A DNA stretch of 64,000 nucleotides, taken from Capnocytophaga haemolytica (GTDB taxonomy: Bacteria > Bacteroidota > Bacteroidia > Flavobacteriales > Flavobacteriaceae). A model generated the notes under the pieces. It was not told the origin of the DNA and did no database searches. It saw nothing but the letters and a program-made list of their open reading frames with translations. The DNA lies in contig NZ_CP014227.1 in assembly GCF_001553545.1 (NCBI RefSeq), forward strand, positions 496,001-560,000, given 5' to 3'. Position numbers and translations under genes: made by a program. This document shows, piece by piece, positions 34,002 through 41,700 of this stretch (position 1 is the first letter of the stretch; every line of letters begins with the position of its first letter).

Positions 34002-34996
34002 TGGCACTCTATTTCATTACACTTACACCCAGAAGTGTCTATTTCAAAAGTACAGTGATTGATGTGCTCGTGCTCTAACAGATGTTTGAGTTCGGCTTTT
34101 ACAGGCATAAACTGCTCAAGAGTGACATTGTCTTTCAGCACGATATGAGCAGTCAGCGCATTCTGTGAGCTGCTCAATGCCCAAATGTGTAGGTGGTGTA
34201 CTGATTCAATCAGCTCATTGCCTTCAAGCAATTGTAAGATGTGTTCCCTATTGACACTTTCAGGCATTCCATCTAAGATAAGCTTCATACTCTCTTTGAG
34301 CAATCCCCACGTTGAGAAGAGAATGACAATACCTATAACAAAACTGGTAATAGGGTCTATCATATACCAATGAGTACAATAGATAATAGCACCCGATACA
34401 ATAACTCCAACTGATACAAGCGCATCGAGCATTAGGTGCAAGAAAGCCCCTCGAATATTGATGTCCGACTGTTGCCCTTTATAGAATAAGAATGCCGATA
34501 TAGCATTGATGATCACCCCGATAAAAGCAGTAATCATAATAGCCATACCAGCCATCTCAGGAGGTGAGAACAAGCGCTCAAAGGCTTCAATAAATATCTT
34601 TACAACAATAAATACTAGCAAAATTGCATTGATAAGCGAGGCTAATATGGAGGCTTTCTTATAGCCGTAAGTATAAAGCCGTGTAGCTGTTTTCTGCGCC
34701 AGTTTCATCCCAATGAGCGAAATCACCAAACTTGCTACATCACTCAGGTTGTGGCTGGCATCTGAAATTAAAGCCAGCGAATTGACGCTAAACCCAATTA
34801 CAAACTCAATGATAGTATAGAGCAAATTAAGTCCTATCCCTATGTAAAAAGCCCTATTGAGTTGTTTTAAATCTGCCACACTATGATGATGGTGCTCGTG
34901 CGAATGGCTATGTCCGTGTTCGTGAGAGTGATGATGATTGTGCTCATCTGTGTGTTCATGTGAATGAGTATGTGCCTCTGTATGTAAATGTCCCAT
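33998..34996 (-). CDS. czcD: Cation diffusion facilitator (zinc exporter)
   Basis: A 332-aa inner-membrane antiporter with six helices (FYIGIGLNLLYTIIEFVIG onward) and a cytoplasmic C-terminal domain. The family signature LALISDASHNLSDVASLVISL carries the metal-binding Asp/His set of site A, and HLMLDALVSVG the second HxxxD. The first ~45 residues contain nearly 20 His in HxH and HSHEH runs, a zinc buffer or sensing tail, and the C-terminus ends in CKCNEIECH. It is likely to export Zn2+ (or Co/Cd). No regulator gene is adjacent. Confidence 0.93.
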   Translation of the reverse strand: MGHLHTEAHTHSHEHTDEHNHHHSHEHGHSHSHEHHHHSVADLKQLNRAFYIGIGLNLLYTIIEFVIGFSVNSLALISDASHNLSDVASLVISLIGMKLAQKTATRLYTYGYKKASILASLINAILLVFIVVKIFIEAFERLFSPPEMAGMAIMITAFIGVIINAISAFLFYKGQQSDINIRGAFLHLMLDALVSVGVIVSGAIIYCTHWYMIDPITSFVIGIVILFSTWGLLKESMKLILDGMPESVNREHILQLLEGNELIESVHHLHIWALSSSQNALTAHIVLKDNVTLEQFMPVKAELKHLLEHEHINHCTFEIDTSGCKCNEIECH

Positions 34997-35063
34997 AGTT
35001 TATGATAATTTAAAATTATTTTCTATCCTAAAGAATCTTAATTAATTGTATAACCAACATACA

Positions 35064-36428
35064 CTAACCAAATAATTCTTGTATTGCCTCTTCAATTTTC
35101 GACACCTTCACCACCTTGATGGCAGTGTTCTTCAAGGCTATTTTGCTGTATTTCGAGATGAAGATGGTCTCAAAGCCGAGCTTTTCCGCCTCGGTGATGC
35201 GTTGTTCTACGCGTTGCACGGGACGGATTTCACCCCCCAAGCCCACTTCACCCGCAAAGCATACGTTCTTCTCGATGGCTATATCCTCATTCGAGGAGAG
35301 GATAGCCATTGCCACGCCGAGGTCGGTAGCGGGGTCGTCAATGGTGATACCTCCTGTGATGTTCAAAAACACGTCCTTCGCCCCGAGCCTAAAGCCCGCG
35401 CGCTTCTCAAGCACTGCCAGCAACATATTGAGTCGCTTGGCGTTAAAGCCCGTAGTGCTGCGCTGAGGCGTACCGTACACCGCCGTGCTCACTAAGGCTT
35501 GGATCTCAATCATCAACGGACGCATACCCTCCAAGGTCGCCGCTATTGCCGTGCCGCTGATTAGCTCATCGGTCTTCGAGATCAGTATCTCCGAAGGGTT
35601 ATTCACCTCTCTAAGCCCATTGCTGAGCATCTCGTAAATCCCCAATTCAGAGGTAGACCCAAAGCGGTTTTTCAGCGAGCGCAAGATACGGTAAACGTGG
35701 TTGCGGTCGCCTTCGAATTGCAGCACCGTATCTACCATATGCTCTAATATCTTAGGTCCAGCAATTTGCCCATCCTTAGTGATATGCCCAATGAGGATCA
35801 CGGGCGTATGAGTGGTCTTGGCAAACTTGATAAGCTCGGACGTGCACTCGCGGATTTGCGAAATACTCCCCGCCGATGCCTCAATGTAGTCCGTCTGCAA
35901 GGTCTGAATAGAGTCGATGATCACAATCTCAGGCAACAGCGACTTTATCTGCTGGAAGATGTTCTGTGTCTTCGTTTCGGTGAGGATATAGCAATTGTCG
36001 AGCTTGTGTGGAATGCGGTCAGCGCGCATCTTTATCTGCTTTTCGCTCTCCTCGCCCGATACGTACAGCGTCTTGTAAGGCAGGTTCAGGGCTATTTGCA
36101 GCAGCAGGGTACTCTTGCCTATCCCTGGTTCGCCTCCCAGTAAGGTTACCGACCCAGGCACAATACCCCCGCCGAGTACGTTGTTTAGCTCTTGATTGTT
36201 GCTGTTCAGCCTTGCCTCTGCCTGCGTACTGATCTGCGATACTGGCACGTACTTCGGTGCTTTCACTGTGTGCGGACTGCTCTCCTCTTGCCAAGCCTTA
36301 GGCAGCTCCTTCTGCACCACCTCCTCAACAATGGTGTTCCACTCCTTGCACGCATAGCATTGCCCTTGCCATTTACTATATTGAGTCCCACAATTCTGGC
36401 AGAAATACGCTGTCTTTACCTTTGCCAT
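35064..36428 (-). CDS. radA: DNA repair protein RadA
   Basis: A 454-aa RecA-like helicase that promotes branch migration in recombination. N-terminal zinc finger CQNCGTQYSKWQGQCYAC, Walker A GGEPGIGKST (~95-104), Walker B IVIIDSIQTL, the RadA-specific KNRFGS motif, and a Lon-protease-like C-terminal domain (~290-450) without the Ser-Lys catalytic pair. All motifs are intact. It starts 4 nt after rfbA and the two are probably cotranscribed. Confidence 0.98.
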   Translation of the reverse strand: MAKVKTAYFCQNCGTQYSKWQGQCYACKEWNTIVEEVVQKELPKAWQEESSPHTVKAPKYVPVSQISTQAEARLNSNNQELNNVLGGGIVPGSVTLLGGEPGIGKSTLLLQIALNLPYKTLYVSGEESEKQIKMRADRIPHKLDNCYILTETKTQNIFQQIKSLLPEIVIIDSIQTLQTDYIEASAGSISQIRECTSELIKFAKTTHTPVILIGHITKDGQIAGPKILEHMVDTVLQFEGDRNHVYRILRSLKNRFGSTSELGIYEMLSNGLREVNNPSEILISKTDELISGTAIAATLEGMRPLMIEIQALVSTAVYGTPQRSTTGFNAKRLNMLLAVLEKRAGFRLGAKDVFLNITGGITIDDPATDLGVAMAILSSNEDIAIEKNVCFAGEVGLGGEIRPVQRVEQRITEAEKLGFETIFISKYSKIALKNTAIKVVKVSKIEEAIQELFG

Positions 36429-36432
36429 AGTT

Positions 36433-37308
36433 TTATTTCTCTATCAACTCCATTAAATACTGCCCATATTGGTTTTTGAGCATCGGTTGTGCCAGCTCTT
36501 TGAGCTTTTTGGCACTGATCCAGCCCTTGTGATAAGCAATTTCCTCCAAGCAAGAGATTTTTAGTCCTTGTCGTTTCTCTAAAGTCTCCACAAACTGCGA
36601 TGCCTCGCTCAGCGAATCGTGGGTGCCTGTATCAAGCCACGCAAAGCCCCTGCCCAGCAGCTGTACTTTTAGGGCATTGTCCTCTAAAAACACCTGATTT
36701 ACCGAAGTGATTTCCAGCTCACCACGCGCCGAAGGCTTTATGTCCTTTGCCACTTGCACCACCTTGTTCGGGTAGAAATACAAGCCCACCACCGCATAGT
36801 TCGATTTGGGCACCTGGGGTTTCTCCTCGATACTCAGCACGTTGCCTTGTGCGTCAAACTCTGCCACACCGTAACGCTCGGGGTCTTTCACCCAATAGCC
36901 AAAAACAGTCGCCTTGCGCTCTTTCTCCACAGTGCTTACCGCCTCGTGCAGCATCTTTACGAAACTCTGTCCGTAGAAGATGTTATCGCCCAGCACCAAG
37001 CACACGTCGTCCTCACCGACGAACTCCTCACCGATGATAAACGCCTGTGCCAGCCCATCAGGCGACGGTTGTTCGGCATACGCCAAGCGGATACCGTAAT
37101 CACTGCCATCGCCCAGCAGCCGCTGAAAACCTGGCAGATCCTGTGGAGTAGAAATGATGAGCACCTCGCGAATCCCCGCCAGCATTAGCACCGATAGCGG
37201 GTAGTAAATCATCGGCTTGTCGTAAATCGGCAACAATTGCTTCGACACGCCCTTAGTAATCGGGTAGAGCCGCGTTCCCGACCCCCCTGCTAATACAATT
37301 CCTTTCAT
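36433..37308 (-). CDS. rfbA: Glucose-1-phosphate thymidylyltransferase
   Basis: A 291-aa nucleotidyltransferase that makes dTDP-glucose, first step of dTDP-rhamnose synthesis. [43 protein letters not shown] is the complete signature, VLGDNIFYG and [19 protein letters not shown] the metal and sugar sites, and LDTGTHDSL the C-terminal signature. It shares an identical 11-nt start region (ATAAAACTATG) with radA and the small gene at 37353. Confidence 0.97.
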   Translation of the reverse strand: MKGIVLAGGSGTRLYPITKGVSKQLLPIYDKPMIYYPLSVLMLAGIREVLIISTPQDLPGFQRLLGDGSDYGIRLAYAEQPSPDGLAQAFIIGEEFVGEDDVCLVLGDNIFYGQSFVKMLHEAVSTVEKERKATVFGYWVKDPERYGVAEFDAQGNVLSIEEKPQVPKSNYAVVGLYFYPNKVVQVAKDIKPSARGELEITSVNQVFLEDNALKVQLLGRGFAWLDTGTHDSLSEASQFVETLEKRQGLKISCLEEIAYHKGWISAKKLKELAQPMLKNQYGQYLMELIEK

Positions 37309-37352
37309 AGTTTTATCTAACTTTTAGCATTTAGGTGTTCGCTTTTTAACCC

Positions 37353-37550
37353 TTAGGTAGTGGGCTTCCTATCTGCTGACAATTCCCGTGCACGTCGCAG
37401 CGCGGCATCTATGGAACACATCATTGCCTCCACAAAACCATCGGGGTCTTGCTCATAGAGTTTACTCGTTTCAACATTTAGCCATTCCTTTTCTTCATCC
37501 GAAATAGCTTCTGCATACTTCTTCCTTAGTTCTTCTATCTTTTCAAGCAT
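37353..37550 (-). CDS. Small charged hypothetical protein, 65 aa
   Basis: A 65-aa helical protein (MLEKIEELRKKYAEAISDEE at the start) with an N-terminal coiled-coil-like stretch and a basic end. I recognise no family. It is supported by protein-like composition, position 44 nt before rfbA on the same strand, and a start context identical to that of rfbA and radA. It follows a heptad array, so its promoter is uncertain. Confidence 0.5.
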   Translation of the reverse strand: MLEKIEELRKKYAEAISDEEKEWLNVETSKLYEQDPDGFVEAMMCSIDAALRRARELSADRKPTT

Positions 37551-37567
37551 AGTTTTATACAGTTTTT

Positions 37568-37634
37568 AGACAATAGCTTTTAAGCTCCTAGACAGTAATC
37601 ACGCTATAAGCTCAAAGCTCGAAGCTCAGAGCTA
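37568..37634. repeat. 7-nt repeat array, ~10 units
   Basis: Heptads in register, the clearest at 37603-37630: GCTATAA, GCTCAAA, GCTCGAA, GCTCAGA. The 3' end touches the stop of the phosphoesterase gene at 37632. Confidence 0.7.
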
Positions 37635-38813
37635 TTTTGTTCGTCCTACATTCTCTCTGATTTCGCTGCGTTTGCCTGCCTTGTCTACCACGTATTCCTT
37701 GCCCCCTTCGATGAGCAACCCTTCGGTGATGCCATCGGCGTGTTCTACGTCAAGGTCTATGACGGTCTTATCCAAGAGGTAAGTTACCCCGTCGTGCAGA
37801 CTGTGCCCAATGACCATCTTTTTAGCACCGAGCTTTGCCAAATACGCCTGCGTGTCGGCAGCGGTCTCCTTTACAGTGCCCTGCCCACGGTGCCAATAGA
37901 GGCTAGTGCCGTAGTGATACAAAGTTTCGATCACAGGGTTATCCTTAATCATCTTTCGCGCCTCTTTTTCACGAAAGTAATACGGGCGCATTGCATCGTC
38001 CATCTGCTGCACCGAAAGCCCCAAATCGCTTACCTGCTTTGAGATCCCCGCGTGCAAGAACACGTAGTCGCCTATCTTTTCAATGATATTCTTACTGCCG
38101 AGCCAACGCCCGAGTTCAGTGTTGGGCTTATAGAAATCTAAATAAGGCACACCCATCAGTATGGCATCTTCAAAATACTTCTTACGGGTATACCTAAAAT
38201 CTTCGTTCATATTCATAATATCGTGGTTACCAATCACGAAATGCACCTTACCGCCCGCCTTTTCTGCCTCATTCTCCAAGTGATAAATCAGCCAGAGGGT
38301 TTGCGTAACTAACAGCCCACGATCAAAAAGGTCGCCTACGGTTACAAGATGACCTTTGCCGAAAGTCCACTTGTAATGCTTATCCATCACCCCATTGTTG
38401 ATAAGGAACTCCTTAAAGGCGGCGAACTCACCCTCGATGTCCGAAATAGCGATGAGCTTCTCAGGCATAGGATACTCCGCGGGGGCATTGGTGATCTGGT
38501 CTCTAATCTTAAAGTGAATAGCGTCAGAGGCATCAACCTGCGAGCTAAAAGATTTGCCCGCCACGCCTTTGTCGAACGTCTGTTTGCGCACTTTGGCAAT
38601 GCCCTTCTCCATCGTAATGTCGTACACGGTGGCTTTGTTGCCTTCGTAGAATATGTACGGACCGTCATAGCCCGCTACGGAAGTGTCCTTATCGAGCCAT
38701 TTGTTCGACAAGTTGGGTTTGTAGAATGATTGAGCCTCTAAGCTAATGTTAGTCAGTAAAAGCACCATAAAAGCAAGTGCTTTAACCCACTGATTCATAA
38801 AATACGTTTTCAT
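37632..38813 (-). CDS. Exported metallophosphoesterase, Shewanella-like type
   Basis: A 393-aa exported calcineurin-like phosphatase. A signal peptide runs to about residue 27 (NISLEAQ). Motifs: SDIEGE (~103), GDLFDRG (~138), FVIGNHDIMN (~180), and later His residues (LHAGIS, VIGHSLHDG). The first motif has DxE where most relatives have DxH; this substitution is seen in the SLP-like Bacteroidota subgroup, so it is probably not damage. It likely dephosphorylates proteins or small molecules in the periplasm. Own -7 box at 38847-38840. Confidence 0.87.
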   Translation of the reverse strand: MKTYFMNQWVKALAFMVLLLTNISLEAQSFYKPNLSNKWLDKDTSVAGYDGPYIFYEGNKATVYDITMEKGIAKVRKQTFDKGVAGKSFSSQVDASDAIHFKIRDQITNAPAEYPMPEKLIAISDIEGEFAAFKEFLINNGVMDKHYKWTFGKGHLVTVGDLFDRGLLVTQTLWLIYHLENEAEKAGGKVHFVIGNHDIMNMNEDFRYTRKKYFEDAILMGVPYLDFYKPNTELGRWLGSKNIIEKIGDYVFLHAGISKQVSDLGLSVQQMDDAMRPYYFREKEARKMIKDNPVIETLYHYGTSLYWHRGQGTVKETAADTQAYLAKLGAKKMVIGHSLHDGVTYLLDKTVIDLDVEHADGITEGLLIEGGKEYVVDKAGKRSEIRENVGRTK

Positions 38814-38839
38814 TGGTAAAAATAAATTAATTAACGGAG

Positions 38840-38847
38840 CAAAGGTA
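38840..38847 (-). promoter_or_regulatory. -7 box TACCTTTG for the phosphoesterase
   Basis: TACCTTTG on the minus strand, 26 nt before the start codon. Confidence 0.5.
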
Positions 38848-38914
38848 GTAAAAATATGCGTACCAACAAACGAAATCCCTTGAAAAAAAGCTGTAATTTC
38901 CCAAACCTGCTCAC

Positions 38915-39508
38915 CTACTGCGCCTTCTCTTCCCCTTTTAGGATCCCCCCACTTAGGGCAAACTCCATCGCTTTCTGAGCGGTAAAGCCTTCAGCAGGCT
39001 TCACATTTACCGAGGCAGTGACAATCACCCAGCCCGAAATAGCATACGAATGCGGCAAGTACACACTCACCATATCCGCCATATCCGAGAAGTTCACCAT
39101 CTGATGTGTCAAAAAGCCAATGCGCCATATCTCAGGTGTCTCATTCACGCGTACCCACACAGGATTGGTAAACTTACGCTTATCGCCCACAAATGAATTG
39201 AGCATATCTTTGATCGACGAGTAAATCACCTTCACCCCAGGAGTATGCATCATCAGGTAATCCATCGCCGTTACTACGAACTTGCCCAAGAGGAGCTTAC
39301 TCCCCACAAAACCAATGAGCATCGTCCCTACGATCACCACCCCAAACACCACCCCTGGGTAATGTTGCGAGATCTGAGGCGCCAAGTTATCCACACTCTT
39401 GAATATCGACCAGATAATCCATATCGTAGCACTCAGCGGACCCAGTATCAAAATCCCCTGAAAGAAAAACCGTATCAGCACACTGATATAACTGTGTTCT
39501 CTCTTCAT
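38915..39508 (-). CDS. DUF502 membrane protein
   Basis: A 197-aa protein with two N-terminal membrane helices (residues ~8-32 and ~50-72) and a soluble beta-rich C-terminal part. LNSFVGDKRKFTNPVWVRV and IGFLTHQ match DUF502, a family of unknown function found widely in bacteria and plants (LCV-like). It lies 24 nt after the nitroreductase gene on the same strand and probably shares its transcript. Confidence 0.88.
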   Translation of the reverse strand: MKREHSYISVLIRFFFQGILILGPLSATIWIIWSIFKSVDNLAPQISQHYPGVVFGVVIVGTMLIGFVGSKLLLGKFVVTAMDYLMMHTPGVKVIYSSIKDMLNSFVGDKRKFTNPVWVRVNETPEIWRIGFLTHQMVNFSDMADMVSVYLPHSYAISGWVIVTASVNVKPAEGFTAQKAMEFALSGGILKGEEKAQ

Positions 39509-39532
39509 AAATAACTGTATAGAAGCCTATTA

Positions 39533-40048
39533 CTACATCTTCACTTTCCCCATAAAGAAAAGCCCATAGCACTCTTGGTCGTCCTCAAGGTGCAGAAAAT
39601 CCCTCAACTGGTGCATAAAGCCAGGAGTGCCCCAATAGCAACCCACCCCATTGGCAGTACAGCTAAGGTACATATTCTGCACCGCCATAGCCGTAGCAGC
39701 AACCTCCTCCCACTGAGCCACTTCACCACTGAAGCGAATGCTGATCGTCACTATCGCATCGCTCTGTTCTACACGCTGCACTATCGCCTTCTCCTTGCTC
39801 TCCGAATAGTCCTCTGCCGAAGCATTCTTCTTGTACAACCGCGCCAATTCCTTGCCTAACTGCGCCTTTTCCTTACCGCGAAACACCCGCAACCGCCACG
39901 GACGCGTCCGCTTGTGGTTAGGTGCATAATCCGCTGAACGCACAATCTCCTCAAGCACCGCCTCCTCAATGGGTTCAGCACTGTAATCCTTCGGGAAAAT
40001 ACTCTTCCGCGAAGTAATAATCTCGTTTAATATACTTGCATTTGTCAT
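39533..40048 (-). CDS. Nitroreductase-family FMN protein
   Basis: A 171-aa NAD(P)H-dependent flavin reductase. ITSRKSIFPKDYSAEPIEEAVLEEIVRSADYAPNHKRTRPWRLRVF is the FMN-binding N-terminal region, and GVGCYWGTPGF the second FMN contact. It resembles the YdjA/NfsB-like single-domain type. The start MTNASILNEI at 40048 is used because an earlier ATG would lie inside the -7 box region. First gene of a pair with DUF502. Confidence 0.88.
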   Translation of the reverse strand: MTNASILNEIITSRKSIFPKDYSAEPIEEAVLEEIVRSADYAPNHKRTRPWRLRVFRGKEKAQLGKELARLYKKNASAEDYSESKEKAIVQRVEQSDAIVTISIRFSGEVAQWEEVAATAMAVQNMYLSCTANGVGCYWGTPGFMHQLRDFLHLEDDQECYGLFFMGKVKM

Positions 40049-40069
40049 TGTTATAACGTTTTGAAAGCG

Positions 40070-40077
40070 CAAAGATA
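40070..40077 (-). promoter_or_regulatory. -7 box TATCTTTG for the nitroreductase
   Basis: TATCTTTG on the minus strand, 22 nt before the chosen start at 40048. Confidence 0.5.
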
Positions 40078-40249
40078 CAAAATAATACACGAATGATAAA
40101 CCCTAAAGACTCATTTTTCCAAGGGCAACACATCAAATACAATACGCATAAAATACTCTACCATGCTAATAACCAAGTGTTTAATTGCTTATACACCACG
40201 CCGCCAACAGTGATCTCTCAAAAAATAACAACAAAAAGATATTAGAAAT

Positions 40250-40280
40250 TTTGTGTATTATGAATTATTTCGTACTTTTG
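40250..40280 (+). promoter_or_regulatory. Orphan promoter in a gene-free stretch
   Basis: TTTG at 40250-40253, 19 nt, then TACTTTTG at 40273-40280, a full Bacteroidota promoter on the plus strand. The next 300 nt contain no open frame worth calling on that strand, only repeat arrays. The 40091-40582 gap otherwise holds nothing I can assign. Confidence 0.6.
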
Positions 40281-40329
40281 CAGCATCTTTTTAACAATAC
40301 CGCAACACAACACTTTCCCACAACATTCT

Positions 40330-40357
40330 AACCACTAACTACTAATCCCTAACCCCT
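40330..40357. repeat. 7-nt repeat array, 4 units
   Basis: AACCACT, AACTACT, AATCCCT and AACCCCT in register from 40330; each complement starts with AG. An 11-nt array follows four bases later. Confidence 0.75.
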
Positions 40358-40360
40358 CCT

Positions 40361-40448
40361 CGTAAGAGGAACCTAAGAGCAACGTAAGAGCAAGGTAAGA
40401 GCAACTACGGTACCAATACGGTTGCACTACGGATGGAGTACGGATGAT
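40361..40448. repeat. 11-nt repeat array, 8 units
   Basis: Eight units in register: the first four share TAAGAG (CCTAAGAGCAA at 40372, CGTAAGAGCAA at 40383, GGTAAGAGCAA at 40394), the last four share TACGG (CTACGGATGGA at 40427). The sequence changes type midway without losing phase. Confidence 0.88.
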
Positions 40449-40582
40449 CTCCCTACCCAAAAGGCGCCTTTTTAGGAGCTTTTCGGCACTACTACGGATT
40501 GTGTATTATTTAATAAAAGGAGGATTTTAGTAAGAATATGTTAAAATCACCCTATGGATTTCCATAGAAAAAGAAAACATTC

Positions 40583-41581
40583 TTAGAGCATACCGCACTG
40601 CAATGCCATTGCGAAGGTGTTAGCGTGCGCCCTGATAATATCGCGCAGCTGCGGCGAATAGCCACCACCCATAGAGCATTGCATAGGCAGCCCCCGCTCG
40701 GCACACGCCTCAAACACGATACGATCGCGCTCCCCGCAGCCCTCCACCGTCAGCGCCATCTTCCCGAGCTTATCCGTAGCAAGCACATCCACCCCCGCTT
40801 GGTAGAACACAAACTCAGGCTGATGCTGTGCCAATACGGCAGGCAAGTGTTGCTCCAATAGTCGCAAATACTCCCTATCGCCTGTGCCGTCCTCCAAAGC
40901 AATGTCCAAGTCCGACTGCTCTTTGTGGAAAGGGTAGTTTGTGCGTCCGTGCATCGAGAAGGTGAACACCCGCGCATCCTCTTTGAATATCTCAGCGGTG
41001 CCATTGCCCTGATGTACGTCCAAATCCACGATGAGCACCCGCTGCGCCAAGCCCTCACTGAGCAGGTAGCGCGCCGCTATCGCCTGATCGTTGAGCATAC
41101 AGAACCCCTCACCGTGATCCGAAAATGCGTGGTGCGTACCCCCAGCAATGTTAAAAGCAATTTGAGGACGGACGCCGTCTGCGGGATTAAGCCTTGAGGG
41201 CTGCGCACTGCCTCCTGCCCCCTGATCCCTGCCTTCTGTCCTCTTTTCACTATTCACTATACACTGTGCACTATACACTGCCCCCTGCACCGTCCCTTGC
41301 ACCAGCGTCAGCTCCCTATCCACCAGCTGCTGACACTGCACAAAGCCTATGGGACGCGCCTCCTTAGCCGAAAGCCCCAAGCTGACGAACTTGTCCACAT
41401 ACTCCTTGCTATGCACCAGATACGCCATCTCTATGGCAGCCTTCTCAGGGGCGAAGAAATCCGCCTCTGTGGCAATACCCTCCAGCAACAACTGACGCGG
41501 CAATAGCTCGTACTTGAGCATCGGAAACCTGTGGTTTTCAGGCACAGGGTGATTATAAATAGGGTGATAAGCGATATACAT
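40583..41581 (-). CDS. Histone deacetylase-family hydrolase with in-frame repeat insert
   Basis: A 332-aa zinc hydrolase of the HDAC/AcuC/acetylpolyamine amidohydrolase superfamily. FNIAGGTHHAFSDHGEGFCMLND has the catalytic His pair, VDLDVHQGNGT two zinc ligands, and AGVDVLATDKLGKM the third; SMGGGYSP is near the C-terminus. Between residues ~98 and ~129 a low-complexity stretch (AQCIVNSEKRTEGRDQGAGG) replaces what is a very short loop in relatives. It is coded by 13 heptads of the 7-nt repeat family and lies just before the catalytic domain's first His motif. The frame stays open, so the protein is probably made, with an exposed loop. Confidence 0.87.
   Translation of the reverse strand: MYIAYHPIYNHPVPENHRFPMLKYELLPRQLLLEGIATEADFFAPEKAAIEMAYLVHSKEYVDKFVSLGLSAKEARPIGFVQCQQLVDRELTLVQGTVQGAVYSAQCIVNSEKRTEGRDQGAGGSAQPSRLNPADGVRPQIAFNIAGGTHHAFSDHGEGFCMLNDQAIAARYLLSEGLAQRVLIVDLDVHQGNGTAEIFKEDARVFTFSMHGRTNYPFHKEQSDLDIALEDGTGDREYLRLLEQHLPAVLAQHQPEFVFYQAGVDVLATDKLGKMALTVEGCGERDRIVFEACAERGLPMQCSMGGGYSPQLRDIIRAHANTFAMALQCGML
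41196..41286 (-). repeat. 7-nt repeat array inside a gene, 13 units
   Basis: Thirteen consecutive heptads, every one starting with AG on the coding (minus) strand, for example AGTGTAT (twice), AGTGCAC, AGTGAAT, AGGGATC. It codes for residues ~98-129 of the deacetylase-family protein. The same words occur in the intergenic arrays at 53057 and 63540. Confidence 0.95.
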
Positions 41582-41586
41582 TTTTT

Positions 41587-41642
41587 AGCAACCAGAAATG
41601 AGAAGTCAGAAAACAGAAATCAAGGGTCAGAAAACAGCTGCC
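41587..41642 (+). repeat. 7-nt repeat array, 8 units
   Basis: AGCAACC, AGAAATG, AGAAGTC, AGAAAAC and four more in register from 41587. It starts right behind the deacetylase-family gene's start codon (41581). Confidence 0.88.
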
Positions 41643-41644
41643 TT

Positions 41645-41700
41645 TGTTACTCGCAACTGCTCCCTGACCCCTGATCTCTTAATTATACATTATACATTAG
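41645..41700 (-). repeat. 7-nt repeat array, 8 units, opposite orientation
   Basis: Heptads ending in CT on the plus strand (GCTCCCT at 41659, GACCCCT, GATCTCT), turning into ACATTAT words. The last unit includes the poxB stop codon at 41697-41699. Confidence 0.78.

Noticed and set aside
37632-38813. Damaged phosphoesterase because the first motif reads DIEG instead of DIHG
   Set aside because: The DxE variant appears to be normal for this Bacteroidota subgroup and all other motifs are intact.
40361-40448. Direct repeats that might be a CRISPR array
   Set aside because: Units are 11 nt with no spacers and no cas genes nearby.
41196-41286. Insertion sequence or frameshifted join in the deacetylase-family gene
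   Set aside because: No inverted ends, target duplication or transposase; the frame is open throughout and the inserted DNA is explained by heptads.
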